Origin: Chondrus crispus
Taxonomy: Eukaryota > Rhodophyta > Florideophyceae > Gigartinales > Gigartinaceae
Assembly: GCF_000350225.1 (NCBI RefSeq)
Contig: NW_005178809.1
Coordinates: 515,875 to 579,874 of the forward strand
Length of the DNA: 64,000 nucleotides
Direction of reading: 5' to 3'
The notes under the pieces were generated by a model that was not told where the DNA came from, ran no database searches, and saw nothing but the letters and a program-made list of their open reading frames with translations. Numbering within the stretch: the first letter of the stretch is position 1; each line of letters starts with the position of its first letter. Positions 33,623-45,754 of this stretch are shown piece after piece. Made by a program: the position numbers and the translations under genes.

Positions 33623-36600
33623 CTACGCACTTCGCGGAGGATATCCCTCGTATCGGCCATATATCTGATAAAAACCACCTTCCTGCAGGGTCGATCTGCG
33701 TCGAACAAGGCGAGTTTCATCCCCCGCAGAGCAGGAACTTACATCTGCGGCCTCACGGGCACAATCATGCAGAGCCATGGCCCTCCGGACATTAATGTGG
33801 AGCACAATCAGAATTCTCCCTGGGCTTGCCGTCTCAACCGTGAACAAACCCGGTGAAATCCTCTTGCAAGGCACAACCAGGGCATATAACCCCGTACGAT
33901 GCTTCTGAGACGACCTGGAACCGTTCATGGTATTTTTTGTCTTAACCACGAAGATTGCAGATATCATCGAGAATGCTCGACGTGCATCACTTGATCCCAC
34001 TACAGGGGCAGTGTCTACAGTGAAATCATCCAATCTCAATAGCTCTTCTTCGGAATTGCAGGTAATGCTTTGTATAACATCACCAGAAACCACTCTTACG
34101 ATAGTTCTCTTTAGTATGTCAGTCTTTCCATATGTTACGACCCACCGTGCCTCCCTGCACTCCGTAATCAGGCACTCATTTCCTTCAACATTCGAGGTGA
34201 TGTTCGTATCAAGATCTACGTATGTTTGCAGAAAGTCCCTAGCATCCTTGTGACACTCGTTCGTTTTTAAGGCTTTCTCGATACACTTCGACGGCTCCAA
34301 AGACTTACTTGAAGATATTAAAGAGGACATCGCTTTCTTTCTAGTCCTTAAAACGTGTAAAACGGGTTCTGGGAATACTGCTTGAAGCTGATTTCTTAGG
34401 CCTTCATGTATTGGGGAGCACCATTCCGGACGACCAAGTAGGCGGAGCACTGATCTGCAAGTTTCATTCGTCCAGTCGGAGCTACTCTTGTCGACGTCTT
34501 GCAACTCAATACCCAAGCGATTAGCCCAATCGTTTGCAATCGCATGCTTCATTGCTTGGAGCTGTGAGTTCTTGTAGTTGGACTTCATTATTCCGCGCTT
34601 CATGTCTTGATGAGCCTTTTCCAGCACAAGTTCTTGTATAAACTGTGCACTTCCAAACGCCGGTAACGTGAATGTGTAGAACTCCAATAGCCGATGTACA
34701 TTAGGCTTGTCCAACGCTTGCTTCGCCTTCTGGGAGCTCTGACAAAGGGCTGCTAGTTTCTCATACCCAATTGAACGTTTCTTGAGCGATTGAAGGCGTT
34801 GCATTCCGCCTGATCGATTGTACTCATGCACAGCATTCGGTCCGTCGATGCATGCAGCCGGATGAAACTGAGTTCGAGAGACAAGTGCCTGGAAGTCCTG
34901 TGACAAATCGAGACATTGACTCACAAGTTCGTCTTCAGGCTGTCCTGTCCCATTAGTAGTACAGTACAACTTCCAGGCACTCTTGAATGCTTGAGGTGCG
35001 ATAAGGAGGAAAGAGTACATCGCCGAGATGCTCATGCTGTATACTTCCATTCTCTCGATATTCATGAGACGGTTCTGGTAAACTAGGCCTCCTGAAGCCA
35101 GGTTTTCCTTCGCAAACTCCTCTGCATCTCTTCCCACTTGTACCGGTACGTGCCTCAATGTACAATTGATAACATCCTGAGCCAAGCCAAGAAATAAATG
35201 ATCCGGAGCAATGATGCAGGACCGATAAGCATCAAATATAGCAGGAACTACAGGTATGCCTTCCGAAGAACGAGGAACTAGATCGCGTACTTCTTTGAGA
35301 GATATGCTCAGTTGATGTAAAGCATTGAGGCTAGCTTCAAAATCTTCCGGACTCTCCATACCTAAACCTCTTAGTTCCTCCTTGGATATTCTCGTGTTAC
35401 GGAAAACTTGAGGTCTCTCTTCATTGCGACAGAAAGCTAGATGATCACTAAGAACATCTGTCGTGTACCCGTAGGCAGAACGGCCTCTGCCGGACTTGTC
35501 GTATCTTGCGAAGTAGCATAAGTGACATGGTACATTCGACGTGCGTCCGAGAACGTCAATTGTCTCCGATATCGCAGGGTAGTCTGCAATGAACCCAACA
35601 CAAGCCAGGAACACAACGATTTCTTTCCCATCTGAATCCTTAGTTACAAAACCTTCCACACTGCCTTTCAAAATGTCTCCAATAAATGAAGACAGCACTT
35701 CATTCGTAGATACACCAGGTGGAGTCAAACCTAACCTTCTTATAGCCCCAATCGATGTTCTTTCATCTGGGAATATACCCAGAGGCATCATATAGCAACC
35801 CTCCATACTTCCATTCTTCCCAACATTGGGAGTGAAGCCGTCTGAGTACAGGAAGAACCTGTAAACGAAGTACTTCCGGCCAGCTGACAGACGACCTTCC
35901 GGAGGTGCTCGATTCCCATTCCGTTCTTCCTCGATCCCAACAAACAAGTGATCGGCTTCTGCAACCTCTTCATGTACTAGCCCCCGAATGAATTCTTTTC
36001 CGTCCGACCAGTTATCAGCTCTTTCCCCAGAACGGAGGAAGACTATACTAATACGGAAATCACAGTTCATTCCTAAGCTTGTTCTGTTCCATGCTCTGAA
36101 CACCACGTATGCAATCTGCGATGAATCATTATCTCTTGTATGCACGGAAACGGGTTCAACCCGAACTACGAGGTCTCCCACCCGAAAAGGGACGCTCTAC
36201 ACATTACGAAGCATATTCTTACTTCGTTTCTTCTTCTTCATCTCCAAACCTCTTGAGATCTCTTCAGGCCCATCTTCAACGCTGTCTGCTTCAGAGTCCA
36301 AGTCTTTATCTAGTAATGTTTCAACAAACATAGAATGGACTCTTCCACAAAACGAAATGACGCCTTCGTCTTCATCTGTTTCACCCGCAAGGCCACTTTG
36401 GCGAACACTTCTACGTATCGATGGGGAATCCTTTGCTTTGACTTCAAGCAAAAGTCCTTCCGCGATCGCCGATGAACCTCCCGATGTGTTGCGGATTCTA
36501 AAACGTTCGAGAATATCGCTCCTACACTTCACAATCGGTGCATCTTCTATAGTTCGGAAACATAGGAAGGGGCCGCCATCCGATTGGACAATTGCATCTT

Positions 36601-37423
36601 CTTGGTTCTCTCTTCGAATTCCGAGAAGCTTCTGCACAGAATGAGTAGCCAGATCCATCTTAGCCCAGTCGCTTGGTTTCACTATCATCACAGGAGCTCT
36701 CTCGTCTAACTGGAACGTTCCAATGCCCGACTTAGCACCACTCTTGCGAAAGTCTACTGGAAAAGTTCGAATCTCGGTCTTAACAAATGCATGTGTGCGA
36801 GCAGAAGGACGAATGCTTTTCTTAATGGTGGATGTGCTGGGGAGAGTGGCATCCTCAGACAACCAGTTCAAGAAAACAGAAAACATGTCGTAGGTTTCTT
36901 CCGAGAACCGCTTCGTTCCGGTCATAGCTAGTAGAGATGTAACCGCACTCCATTTCAGCTGAAGCAGCCGTGTATCTTTCACTGCACTTTCGGGCCCGTG
37001 CCCCGCCTCTGTGTCTTCGACGTCTTGCACAGCACTAATGATTTCTTCACCTGTCTCTTCGAAATTGACCAGAGCTCTATCTCCTGGCGAGCCAGGAGAC
37101 ATTACTCTCGCACAATTCTCAACCCCATCCTGTAGCCCGGAAGCATAAGGCTCGTGCAAGTGACCCTTTGTTACAGCCTCATGTGTTTCTGAAATGAGGG
37201 CTTCATCCCTTTGCCCACTCGAACGAGGAGTTGGCATCTGGAAAATTGGGTCGTCGTTTCTAGAAGAAAGAGCATCCCTGCGTTGAACAAGGTTAATATC
37301 CATCGCTTCCGCTTCATTTGAGTCCCTTTTCTTGCTACTTGAAAAAGCAGCTGCTTTAAAAGAATGTGTCTGTTCTGAGGCTTTCGTCGACCAGAACATA
37401 CACAGCCGGTGGAGAATACGCAC
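33623..37423 (-). pseudogene. CACTA/EnSpm-like transposase, one stop
   Basis: About 1,260 codons in one minus frame with a single TAG at 36197-36199. The upstream part (37423-36200) is Ser/Glu-rich, then globular, ending in a basic KKKKRSKN. The downstream part has the Transposase_21-type order: FLYSDGFTPN (first Asp, codon near 35842), GCYMMPLGI, LTPPGVST, GFIADYPA (second Asp, near 35584) and PCHLC, a zinc-binding pair, followed by a long helical region. This would cut the 17-bp ends. The stop makes this copy non-autonomous unless read through. The upstream start is unclear: the frame opens with GTG at 37423 and the first ATG is a few codons in. Confidence 0.65.
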
Positions 37424-37749
37424 CTAGAACGATAAGAGGAAGCAAAAGGTTCCATAAAGGCGAAGACATGGTGTCTGTTTCTATTCGTCTGGAAATAACG
37501 TTACACGGATGTGTACACGTTTCATCCCGACCGTTTCAGATGAATTTGACGCACGAAAGGGATCCCAAATTTGAGATCTCTTTCGAATAAGATCTGAATG
37601 CTGGCAAAATTGCGCCGTGGAAAAATGACGTCAATTCACATATGAGGCTTTGTGGGCGGGGTTTAGCGCAGCCAGGGATACGAACACTTCGGATCAGATT
37701 AGGACATGATTGCGCTCTCAAATGAGTTCCAAATGTCTAGTTTCACATG

Positions 37750-38190
37750 TCCAGCCCCATCTCATAAGGCCTCCGCCGTCTGTGCCTGTCCCCACTCAGA
37801 TCCTCCACCAGGTAAGTACGGGCGTTCCTCGCTCCCCTTCTCAGACTACCAGATTACTAACCCGTTTGCTTTTCGTTTCCATGCATTTTCAATGATCAGA
37901 CCGCGCGCATCGGTTACGTAGTCGAGTGCAGGTAAGCCATTCACAGTGACTCCCAACGAGCGTGCTTCTGTAGCAACAAGTACTAACCCAACCGCTATCT
38001 CCTCACGCATATCACTGAGCTTTTCAACGTACGGATCATGGTCGTGCTCTCCTTTGGAACGCCATCTGAAAATAAGTTACTCACTGAGTCTGTCTACAGC
38101 GCTGAGCGCGATATCTGCAACAACCAGTACTAACCAAAGCGGCGTCCGTGTTCCTAAGTCCTCTCACTTCGTTCTAATGACTTTGCGATG
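37750..38190 (-). pseudogene. decayed protein fragment of giant element
   Basis: Minus-strand translation is protein-like across three in-frame stops: LWLVLVVADIALSAVDRLSE, stop, KGEHDHDPYVEKLSDMREEI and GLVLVATEARSLGVTVNGLP, stop, then LPGGGSEWGQAQTAEAL. No family recognised. It may be a further cargo gene or a lost 5' exon of the transposase. Confidence 0.35.
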
Positions 38191-38524
38191 ATGATAGTCT
38201 GAAAGAAGGTAGTTTATAGTAAGTACATTTAGCTGAAGTAGGATATGTACAATGCCCCCTTCGAGTAGCTCAAAATAAATGGCAACCTCACTGCAGGTGC
38301 AGTAGGCTGCAATGCAGCTCACTGCACCGGCAGTGACGAAGCCCATATTCCGTGCGATATGCCACCCTATGAGCACTGTACATGGATACCCAGATTCCGC
38401 CCAGGGGAAGCGTGGGACCATACCATTTCTCGCCCGTGGGCACAGATGTAGGCCCAATTGCACTACTCAGTACTGCCATACCAGGCAGCATCTTGTAGTC
38501 CAATACACTGCCCAGACGGGACGC

Positions 38525-40067
38525 TGTAGTGCAATGTGCTTGGCAGGCCGCGAACACAGTCCGACGGTCAAACGAAAAGAAGAAAAACAACAACAGCAAC
38601 AACCACTGCCGACGGCACGTGTAATAATATGGATCCTTCCGGTTCGGTGTTAATCCGTCACGGAGGGGGTGTCCACGGTAGCGGTAAATTACAACGCCAG
38701 AAACCTCACTAGGAGGGTGGCTTGTGCGAGACCGAAACGGACGAAGGGAGATGCTACCCCTGAAGACGGGAGGTGAGTCCTAATTAGGAAGTTGGGGGCT
38801 AGCTCAGAGGAGATGGGGTAGCTGGTTTATTCTCCGGGAGGGAGGCAGTTCCTCTCTAGTACGTCTGCCTCCCTCGGGTCTCAAGCTACTGTACGACTAC
38901 TGTACAGTAGCTATCATAATTACTGTAAGAGACACCTCCCGTGTACACGTGTGTCACTGTGCCCCTGGCACCACGTGTACACGGACCTGTAAACTAGTAC
39001 ACGTGTGCTGTCACTGCAGTTTGCACGTGTTCACTACGCAACGTATGGTACCTGTAAACTAGGCCACTCTAGCTACTGTAGAGCTTCCGAAACGGAATTG
39101 TCATACTACTACAGCACGCGCTACGGAGCGTTCGAGACCCCCTTTTCCCTTGTGTGGGCTTGCGGCCCACGGTAGCTCGACTCCGACGGGGGGGTTAAGG
39201 AAAGATACCTTGCCCGGGAGTATAATGGTGGTAGAGACTTGTGAAGACTTGAGCGCTCGACGAGTGCGGATTGGGCTTGTCTACGAGAATGTAACCGCGG
39301 TTCGCTGGGTTGTAAGGCCAGTGCTCGACGAGCGTCTTCAGCACCTTGTGTGTAATTCAAGGTCTTCGACGGGGACTTGTTCAGCACTACCCGACGGGAT
39401 CGTAACCGTGTAGCAACGCTACTACCGACGTGTTGCCCGATGGCTAAAAACACCCTCACCAGCGCGATCGCGATCGCGGTAGGTGGTACCAACTCTGTCT
39501 TATACAGTAAGACCTTCGACGGAGGCGTCGTTACAACAGCCTTCCTACGGAACTTGAAACAGTAGCAGCGCTACACAACGTGTTGCCCGATGGCTAAAAC
39601 ACCTACACTGGATCGGTCGCAACCGACTCCAATGGAACCAACACAATTAAGGGAAAAATAGATGTAGAGATAGAAATGGTAAAAGGATAAGGAAAAGGAA
39701 TAGGACCCCGAGCAATAGAGGATGTCGTTGGCGGCGTAGAAGTGAAGCGCGTCGCGTGAACGGAAGCGGTCTTCGACGAAGGCGAGATCTAAATCCGGCA
39801 ACTCGGGTTACCTTTACTGACTTGGTGGTCAGAGGGCTAAGGTATATATCGCCCCGCCGGAGCCACTACAGTAGCTCGCGGCGCTAGATCCTAGATCTAA
39901 TCTAGTGTCAGCAAAATTAATGACAACTAATTAACTAAATAAAATAAAATATTTAAAAATTAAAACTGTGCAATAATTCACACGTGTGTCCCCCAACCCG
40001 GACTACTTTTCATATCCCAATATTTTTCTTTCTTTTCACCCCCCTTTCAGGTGCGTATTGCACTACA
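38525..40067 (-). repeat. gypsy 3' LTR carrying a MITE
   Basis: Matches 52735-53781 at about 97 percent once the 494-bp insertion (38620-39113) and its 5-bp duplication are removed. Ends are inverted: TGTAGTGCAATGTGC here and, from the other end, TGTAGTGCAATACGC. The purine run GGAAGGGGGA just inside 40068 (minus) fits the polypurine tract. Confidence 0.92.
38620..39113. mobile_element. TIR element (MITE), 494 bp, in gypsy LTR
   Basis: Absent from the other LTR, which gives the empty site. Target duplication GCACG at 38615-38619 and 39114-39118. Inverted ends, imperfect over about 27 bp: TGTAATAATATGGATCC on the left and TGTAGTAGTATGACAAT read from the right. No coding capacity; superfamily not assigned from a 5-bp duplication alone. 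Confidence 0.85.
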
Positions 40068-40190
40068 TATCCCCCTTCCGAGCGCTCTTGTACGCCGCTC
40101 CGCCATCATATATTCTCCTCGCCGTTTCTCTCATAACCCTACACCGCCGTATCCGGTAATCGGTGTAAGTGCAAGAGCAAGACATGGCTC

Positions 40191-42149
40191 ATGTTTCCTT
40201 CATCCCCGAGCCACTCGAGTGGTGGTACCAAACGCAAGCGCTACGGCGTGGGCTTTTCTTCCACTTCCCACGACCCTCTAAGTCTTCATTCCATCCCTCG
40301 ATTACCCCCTGATTCCCAACATGCCGGCCCTGTTGCCCACATCGATTCCTGTCCTAACACTTCGTCCTGGCGTCGATACCCGGCTGCGTCGGAGCTCCAC
40401 GATAAGGCCATGCGCCTTAATCCTGAGCTTTTTGCTTCCTCTAAATGGTTCTCAGTGATCGGTGTATGCGCCTTTGATGACATTGCTTACTCGTTCGCCG
40501 ACGGCGCCGGTATGCTTCCAGGACAAATCCACCTTCAATCTATTCGGTCTTACGATTGGTTGGCTCCCATCGCCATTCCTCCCTCCATCCTGTGTCACAC
40601 TCTGCCCCGTGGTCGTGCGGTGTTATCGACCCGCTTCATGACCGCTGTGTGCGACAGGCTTGAGCTGCCATTGACGTAGGATCTCATCTCTGAGGAATTC
40701 GGTTGTGACACATGGCAGTTTCGCATCGAGGGCGAGCGGTCTTACCTCGATAACATGCTGGCCTGGACCTCCGATAACCCTCCTCGTGAAGCTGACCGCC
40801 TTTGGTTCAACCAACGGACCGTCTCAGGCGACGCTATGATGTGGACCAACGCCATAATTCCGGCTAATTTCCGACTTATCAAGCGGGGTACCATCCCCTT
40901 CTTCCAGCACACAGTGCGCTTCGAACGCCGTATTCGGTCTGACACGCGTTATTTTGTTGCCTACCAGATGTTGGAGGCCCGCGAAATGGCGAGGTGCCAT
41001 TACGCGAATCGTTATCAACGTATTCCGTCGTGGTGGAGCCAATTTCTGGCAAGGCTTCTGGGCTGAGCTCGGCCCTGTGTACACGTATTTCGGAAGGTAT
41101 TTACGTGATCCTCGACATGGCCTTTGGCTAGTCTTCCTCACAGAGTGGTGTACCAAAGTGGCAGTGACCCTCCTGTGGGAGACCTACGACTGCTGGAGGT
41201 TATAGTACTTGCCTCCCCAGCTCATCAGCCTCATGCCACGCCTCGATTATACGTTTCCCCTGGGCGGTGCTGATGCAGACACCGAACTGCATTCTCTCCT
41301 CGATAAAATAGAGGAGGTCGATTGGGACTTGATACCGCGTCAAAATTCCTCTCGTTCCTTCGTCCGGCAACGCCCCTCCTTCTCTCCTGGTCGTGCTCAT
41401 CGTGGTGCGGGGGACTACGCTTGGTTTAACCCCTGGACGGGATCGCAATGTTCTTGCGACGAGGCGCGTCTGAGTCGGCAGTATGGGAGTCAGACGCCCG
41501 TTCCGGTTGAATTGCCCATCTTCCTTGCGGATCCCCGCGAGCGCTATCTCTGTCCCAGAGAGCCTTTGCGTTCCCGCCCAGTGTTACCGGTCTCACCGAC
41601 TTCACTTCCTGTCGACCCGGCCGACCCCACTCTTCCCGTGAATGCTTCGATGAGGGCGACGAGAGGCCCTGAGTGTGAGGAGGTCAAATCCCCTTCGCGG
41701 TCCCATTCACCTCCAGTGGCCAGCTATCAACCTCTATCAGAGACGAGAGAGGTCCCCTCGTCAGTTAGCCGGACTGACAGTCTGTCCGTGCGCGCAGCCC
41801 CAGAAAGGAAGGGAAATTCTTTGTCCCTTACCCCCTTGGCTCCTCCTGCACCGTCTTCGTCTGTGCACGTCCCAGCTCGTCCCCCTTCTCCTGCGGCTGT
41901 TCCCGTTGCCGCCCCTTGTCACCAATCGTCGACGCAGTCCAATCGACCAGGGGAGGTTCGACGTCCCCGTCCTCTCCAGATGTTATCAAAAAGAACGACG
42001 GCGCCGCCAGCGTCTATCGCACATTGCTCAGTGCTCACGGAATAAACGAGGGGCTCTTCGAGGAGCATCCCTCGTTGACCTGCGCTTACTGGCGCAGCTT
42101 GTCGCCTCACTTCCGAAGGAAAAATTGCTTGGGTGAATTGTCCCATTGA
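40191..42149 (+). pseudogene. antisense accessory gene in gypsy element
   Basis: About 650 codons of protein-like plus-strand translation starting at ATG 40191 with an early KRKR (NLS-like), broken by a stop at 40677, a frameshift near 41040, a stop near 41206 and a frameshift near 41960. Segments such as SKWFSVIGVCAFDDIAYSF, FRIEGERSYLDNMLAW and GPVYTYFGRYLRDPRHGLW look globular. Residues about 420-570 are a Pro/Ser/Arg linker. The final part (NEGLFEEHPSLTCAYWRSLS) is helical. No family recognised. It begins 124 bases from the 3' LTR and runs against gag-pol, so it is not an env gene in the usual sense. Confidence 0.5.
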
Positions 42150-45100
42150 CCCATTGCCGATGGTAGCGTCCTGCCGATCCATGTTCGGATCAGATGTTCG
42201 GATCATTGTCCTCTGAGAGTGTCGTCTCATCGTCGACATTTCCCTTCGTTCCACCGAAAATTAATTGCATTTCCTTATCCTATCAACTTCCTCCTCTTGT
42301 TGCATTTTTCTTCTCTTTGTCCAACACGTACGTCATCCTTCTCCTCATTTTCCTTTTCCTCCTCTCTTTTTTTTCTCGCGAGTTCAGTAGGTCCGTTTCT
42401 CGCTTTCTTCCCTCACTGGGGGAGTACTGACTCCCCTGTAGTCTCTAAACGCGATCCCAATATGCGGACCATCCGGGTGATGTGTTCTGGTAGCGTGGGA
42501 TCGAATCACAAAGACAGTTGCCTTTTCCCGGTGTGTGTTCCTCGATGTTTGAACATCGACATATCCTCATCCATGGTGGTACCGCCTGCCTTGATCGCCT
42601 TGGCGAAGTCCCCCTCGAGATCCATCTCTCCTTTTCCTGCTCGTCAGCTTTGCACGCACAGAGTTATTGTACGTCTCCGTTTGGCAGGCTTGTCTTCTCG
42701 TGCCCTTTTTTTAACGTAATGCTCACGACGTCCTCGTCGTCGCTTTTTGAGATTCACCTTCCGAACCCCCTTTGTGTGGTCTCTCGTAGCTGTCGAACAG
42801 CCACATCCATTCTCCACGTGCCCCCAAAAAACCTTTCTCTCCTGGTACCCCATTTCTTTCTTTGTCGAACTGGACGGCGTTTGCTCGCGCGTCACCTTCG
42901 GCGATGGTGTGCGCGCCGCGGGGTCCTGATCCGCTTACTGTTATCTTCTGGGGCGGCTTGTCAACATCCCATTGTGGGGTCCCGTCCTCTGCGTCTACAC
43001 AAAAAAAATAATAATGATGATGGAGAAGGGAGGGGGGGAACGAGGTTATGGCGTCAACTGTATTCATTTTGCGCTTACCGGTTAGCAGAGTTTGCTGGCC
43101 TCGAGCAGGGGGGGAAAGGGTATCAAGACCTCAATCTGTCTTCCTCTCCTGCTTGTCATCTCCTCGGTCTTAGTTCGATCTCTACGCGGGCGACGTCCTT
43201 GGCATAGCAAACCGGAGTCTCCTGTGGGGGTGTCCGTCAGCGTTCGGGGTGTTCACGAACAACCATCCTCAGTCGTAATTTGGGGCATTTGGGAAAGTGA
43301 AGGGGGGGTAGGTTCTCAAGCTTCCTCCTCCTGTCATTTCCGTGGTCGCAAGATCGGCGCCTGGGGTCTGTTGACAACAAACGTGATACGTGTGCATTTC
43401 CCAGCGACGGCTGCTGCTTTCCTTAAGTTTTTCTTTTTAAAATATTCTCACGGCCGCTTCACACGTGTGTCTCCGTGCACTTGTCTGCCGGTGGTTTTCG
43501 TTTCTAAGTCAATAGAATGACTCGTCCCTCGTTGTGTTGGCTGCACACAACGTCCTCGTGGGACTACCTCTGCCGCCGGCATGTCGTGTCGTCACTTCCA
43601 GCGTACTTCCGACCCCCTGGTCGTCTTCTGTTCCCATCTATGCTCCTCTTTGAATCCTGAGATACCTCCTCTTCATTCGTGCTCCCTTCGTACAACCTCC
43701 CTCACTTCCTGCCGAACCGTACTGTGCGTGTGTGCGCGAAGTCGTCAGCCTGCGTTCCGCGTAGCAAAAATTGCAACTTCCCGCAACGCGTTCCCACGTC
43801 CCTGATATCCACCTCTGGTCTATGCCAATTTTCCTTCTCTTTTTCTTGCATCCTACCCTCACTCGGGGCTCAGCGTATCCCCTCATTTGCCTCTAACTCC
43901 CCCTTCGTTCGCCGAATGTGAGACGCTTGACACAAGTGACCTACGGATCGCATACTGTAGTCAGTCGCGCCGTCGATCGTCCGCGGACGATCGACGATCA
44001 ATGCCGGGGTCCCAGGTTGCCCCGGTGTAATCGACGTCGCTTAGCTTGCGAGTTCCCCTAGCTCTTCTCTTCCTGGCTCGAGGAATTAAATTGGGAACGT
44101 CAATACCCCAACAAATGCACGTTGTCGTCACTTGACGCCGTCAATTGGGTTGACAGCTCGTCGTGTCCGCCTTTCCTTTTTTTTCTGAACTGTACGTTTT
44201 TCAGTTCCTCCTCTTTTCCAACTCGTCTGCCCTTCCGTCCACGTTAGGGACAACTGTCTCTTTCGCAAAGGGGTTCGTGCGGCGACTTCCTCAATGGCTT
44301 TCGTATGCCAGTTTCCTCAATCGTGCACGATTTCTCCCTCCTTTCTCAGCGGTTCAGTGTGATGATCTGCGTCAAAACCTTGACACTCAGTCGACTCTCG
44401 ATCGTGACGAGTCCCCTGTCTTCCATCCGCATTCCCTTTTCTCTTGGGTTTGCGTCGCAGGCCCTCTCGACCTTCGGCGTGCGTCATCCTCATCCGCCTC
44501 TCCTATTTGCCTGTCTTTCGAACATGGGCTACAGTACAGTCAGGCTATCACGAGAATTGACATACATGAATGTGTATATAATTTTTTTGTCGTTGCTCGT
44601 CAATGATCGACCTTGTCGATCTTCTCTCGCGCTTGTTCATCACACCGGGCCCGTCATCGCGACAACCAGCTGGTCCCTCCGTCAAAAGGGTTGCTTCGGG
44701 ATCGCCTAACTCGGGGTGCCACACGCGCGTAGGTGCGTGGGTCGCTCTTCTCCTCCACTTGTCGTCGCGTTCCTCAAAGCCACCGAGGGCTCGCCCTGCT
44801 GCCGGCCTTGCGATTTGGGCGGCTTCGCCTTTACTTTCTCTTCTCATGCTCGTGTATTCCGCGCACACTCAACGAGGATCTCTGCAACACAAAACAAAAA
44901 AATAAGCAAAGGAGACAAAACAAAAAGAAAAACAACAAGAGAGAGATAAAAGAGAAACAATTAGTGGGGGAGGATACCGTCATGAGCCCATAAGTAACGT
45001 GTCCGTCGCGGAGGGCTGATCGACTATCTCGGGCCCCTCATTTCTCCGCTTTCGTCCTTGTCCTGCTTCGGTGTCGCGCTCGTCCTGGTCAGCATGACAT

Positions 45101-45754
45101 TATGTCATCACCCTCGTTAGCGCGGCACGTCGGGAAGGCAGAGGGCGTCCTCAGTATAATTTCGCGTTGTTTCGCGTGCCCTCGATCCTTTCCCAGGCGG
45201 TGTTATAAACTAGGGAGGTTGATCCTCCTGCTCGGCGAGCGTCCGTCTCACTGTTTCTTGAGCCTCATCAGCACCTCGGAAGAAAACGTTTGCCAAAGCC
45301 GTCGGGGGGTGCGGCTGTCACATTCTACACTGAATGTAGAAAGACAACCGTGGGGCGGCCTTGGGCACTTGTATCGTTGTTGTTGGCACCCCTCGCGTGC
45401 CCTTCGCTTACCCAGTAATTTTCCAAATCTTGCTTATAATTGCAAGGGACGGCTACGGCTCCTTTTGACCCATTTTTCCAGATTGGTATCTCCTCGTGGA
45501 CACTTCCCATTCTTCCGATTAAATTACACTTCGTGCATTCGACTCGTACGTCCGAACGTTAGCTCATGTCCCCTTTGCAGTAATGCGGATGCATACTGTA
45601 CTCCATCATCCAGACTGACTATATCACTTTCCTATTTCTAGAAACCGTCCCTCACGTCCGTCCGTTAACGTACGGGTTTATGCGGGTCGCCTGCTTCTTT
45701 CCTCCTCTCATACTCTACTCACAGACCTCTCGTCCGGCCTCTTCTTGACAGTCA
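42150..45754. other. gypsy internal region without supported gene
   Basis: 3.6 kb between the antisense gene and the pol 3' end. The plus strand is pyrimidine-rich (many CTTCCTC runs). Frames up to 229 codons exist but look like low-complexity by-products. It could be a long 3' UTR of pol or the decayed remains of another gene. Confidence 0.4.

Noticed and set aside
24151-37423. In-frame stops in otherwise good giant-element genes, read as a changed genetic code.
   Set aside because: All three stop codons occur together with frameshifts, and intact genes nearby use stops normally. Pseudogene decay explains it.
38060-38110. A possible 15-base GT-AG intron in the minus-strand fragment, removing an in-frame TAA.
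   Set aside because: The same frame also continues without it except for one stop, and neighbouring genes show plain stop and frameshift decay. A point mutation is simpler than an ultra-short intron.
40191-42149. Reading the gypsy extra gene as an envelope gene.
   Set aside because: It lies on the strand opposite to gag-pol, has no signal peptide or membrane segment that I can see, and starts with a basic nuclear-type motif.
42219-45641. Plus-strand frames of 130-230 codons inside the gypsy element.
   Set aside because: They are Ser/Leu/Phe-rich products of pyrimidine-rich DNA without domains or consistent frame.
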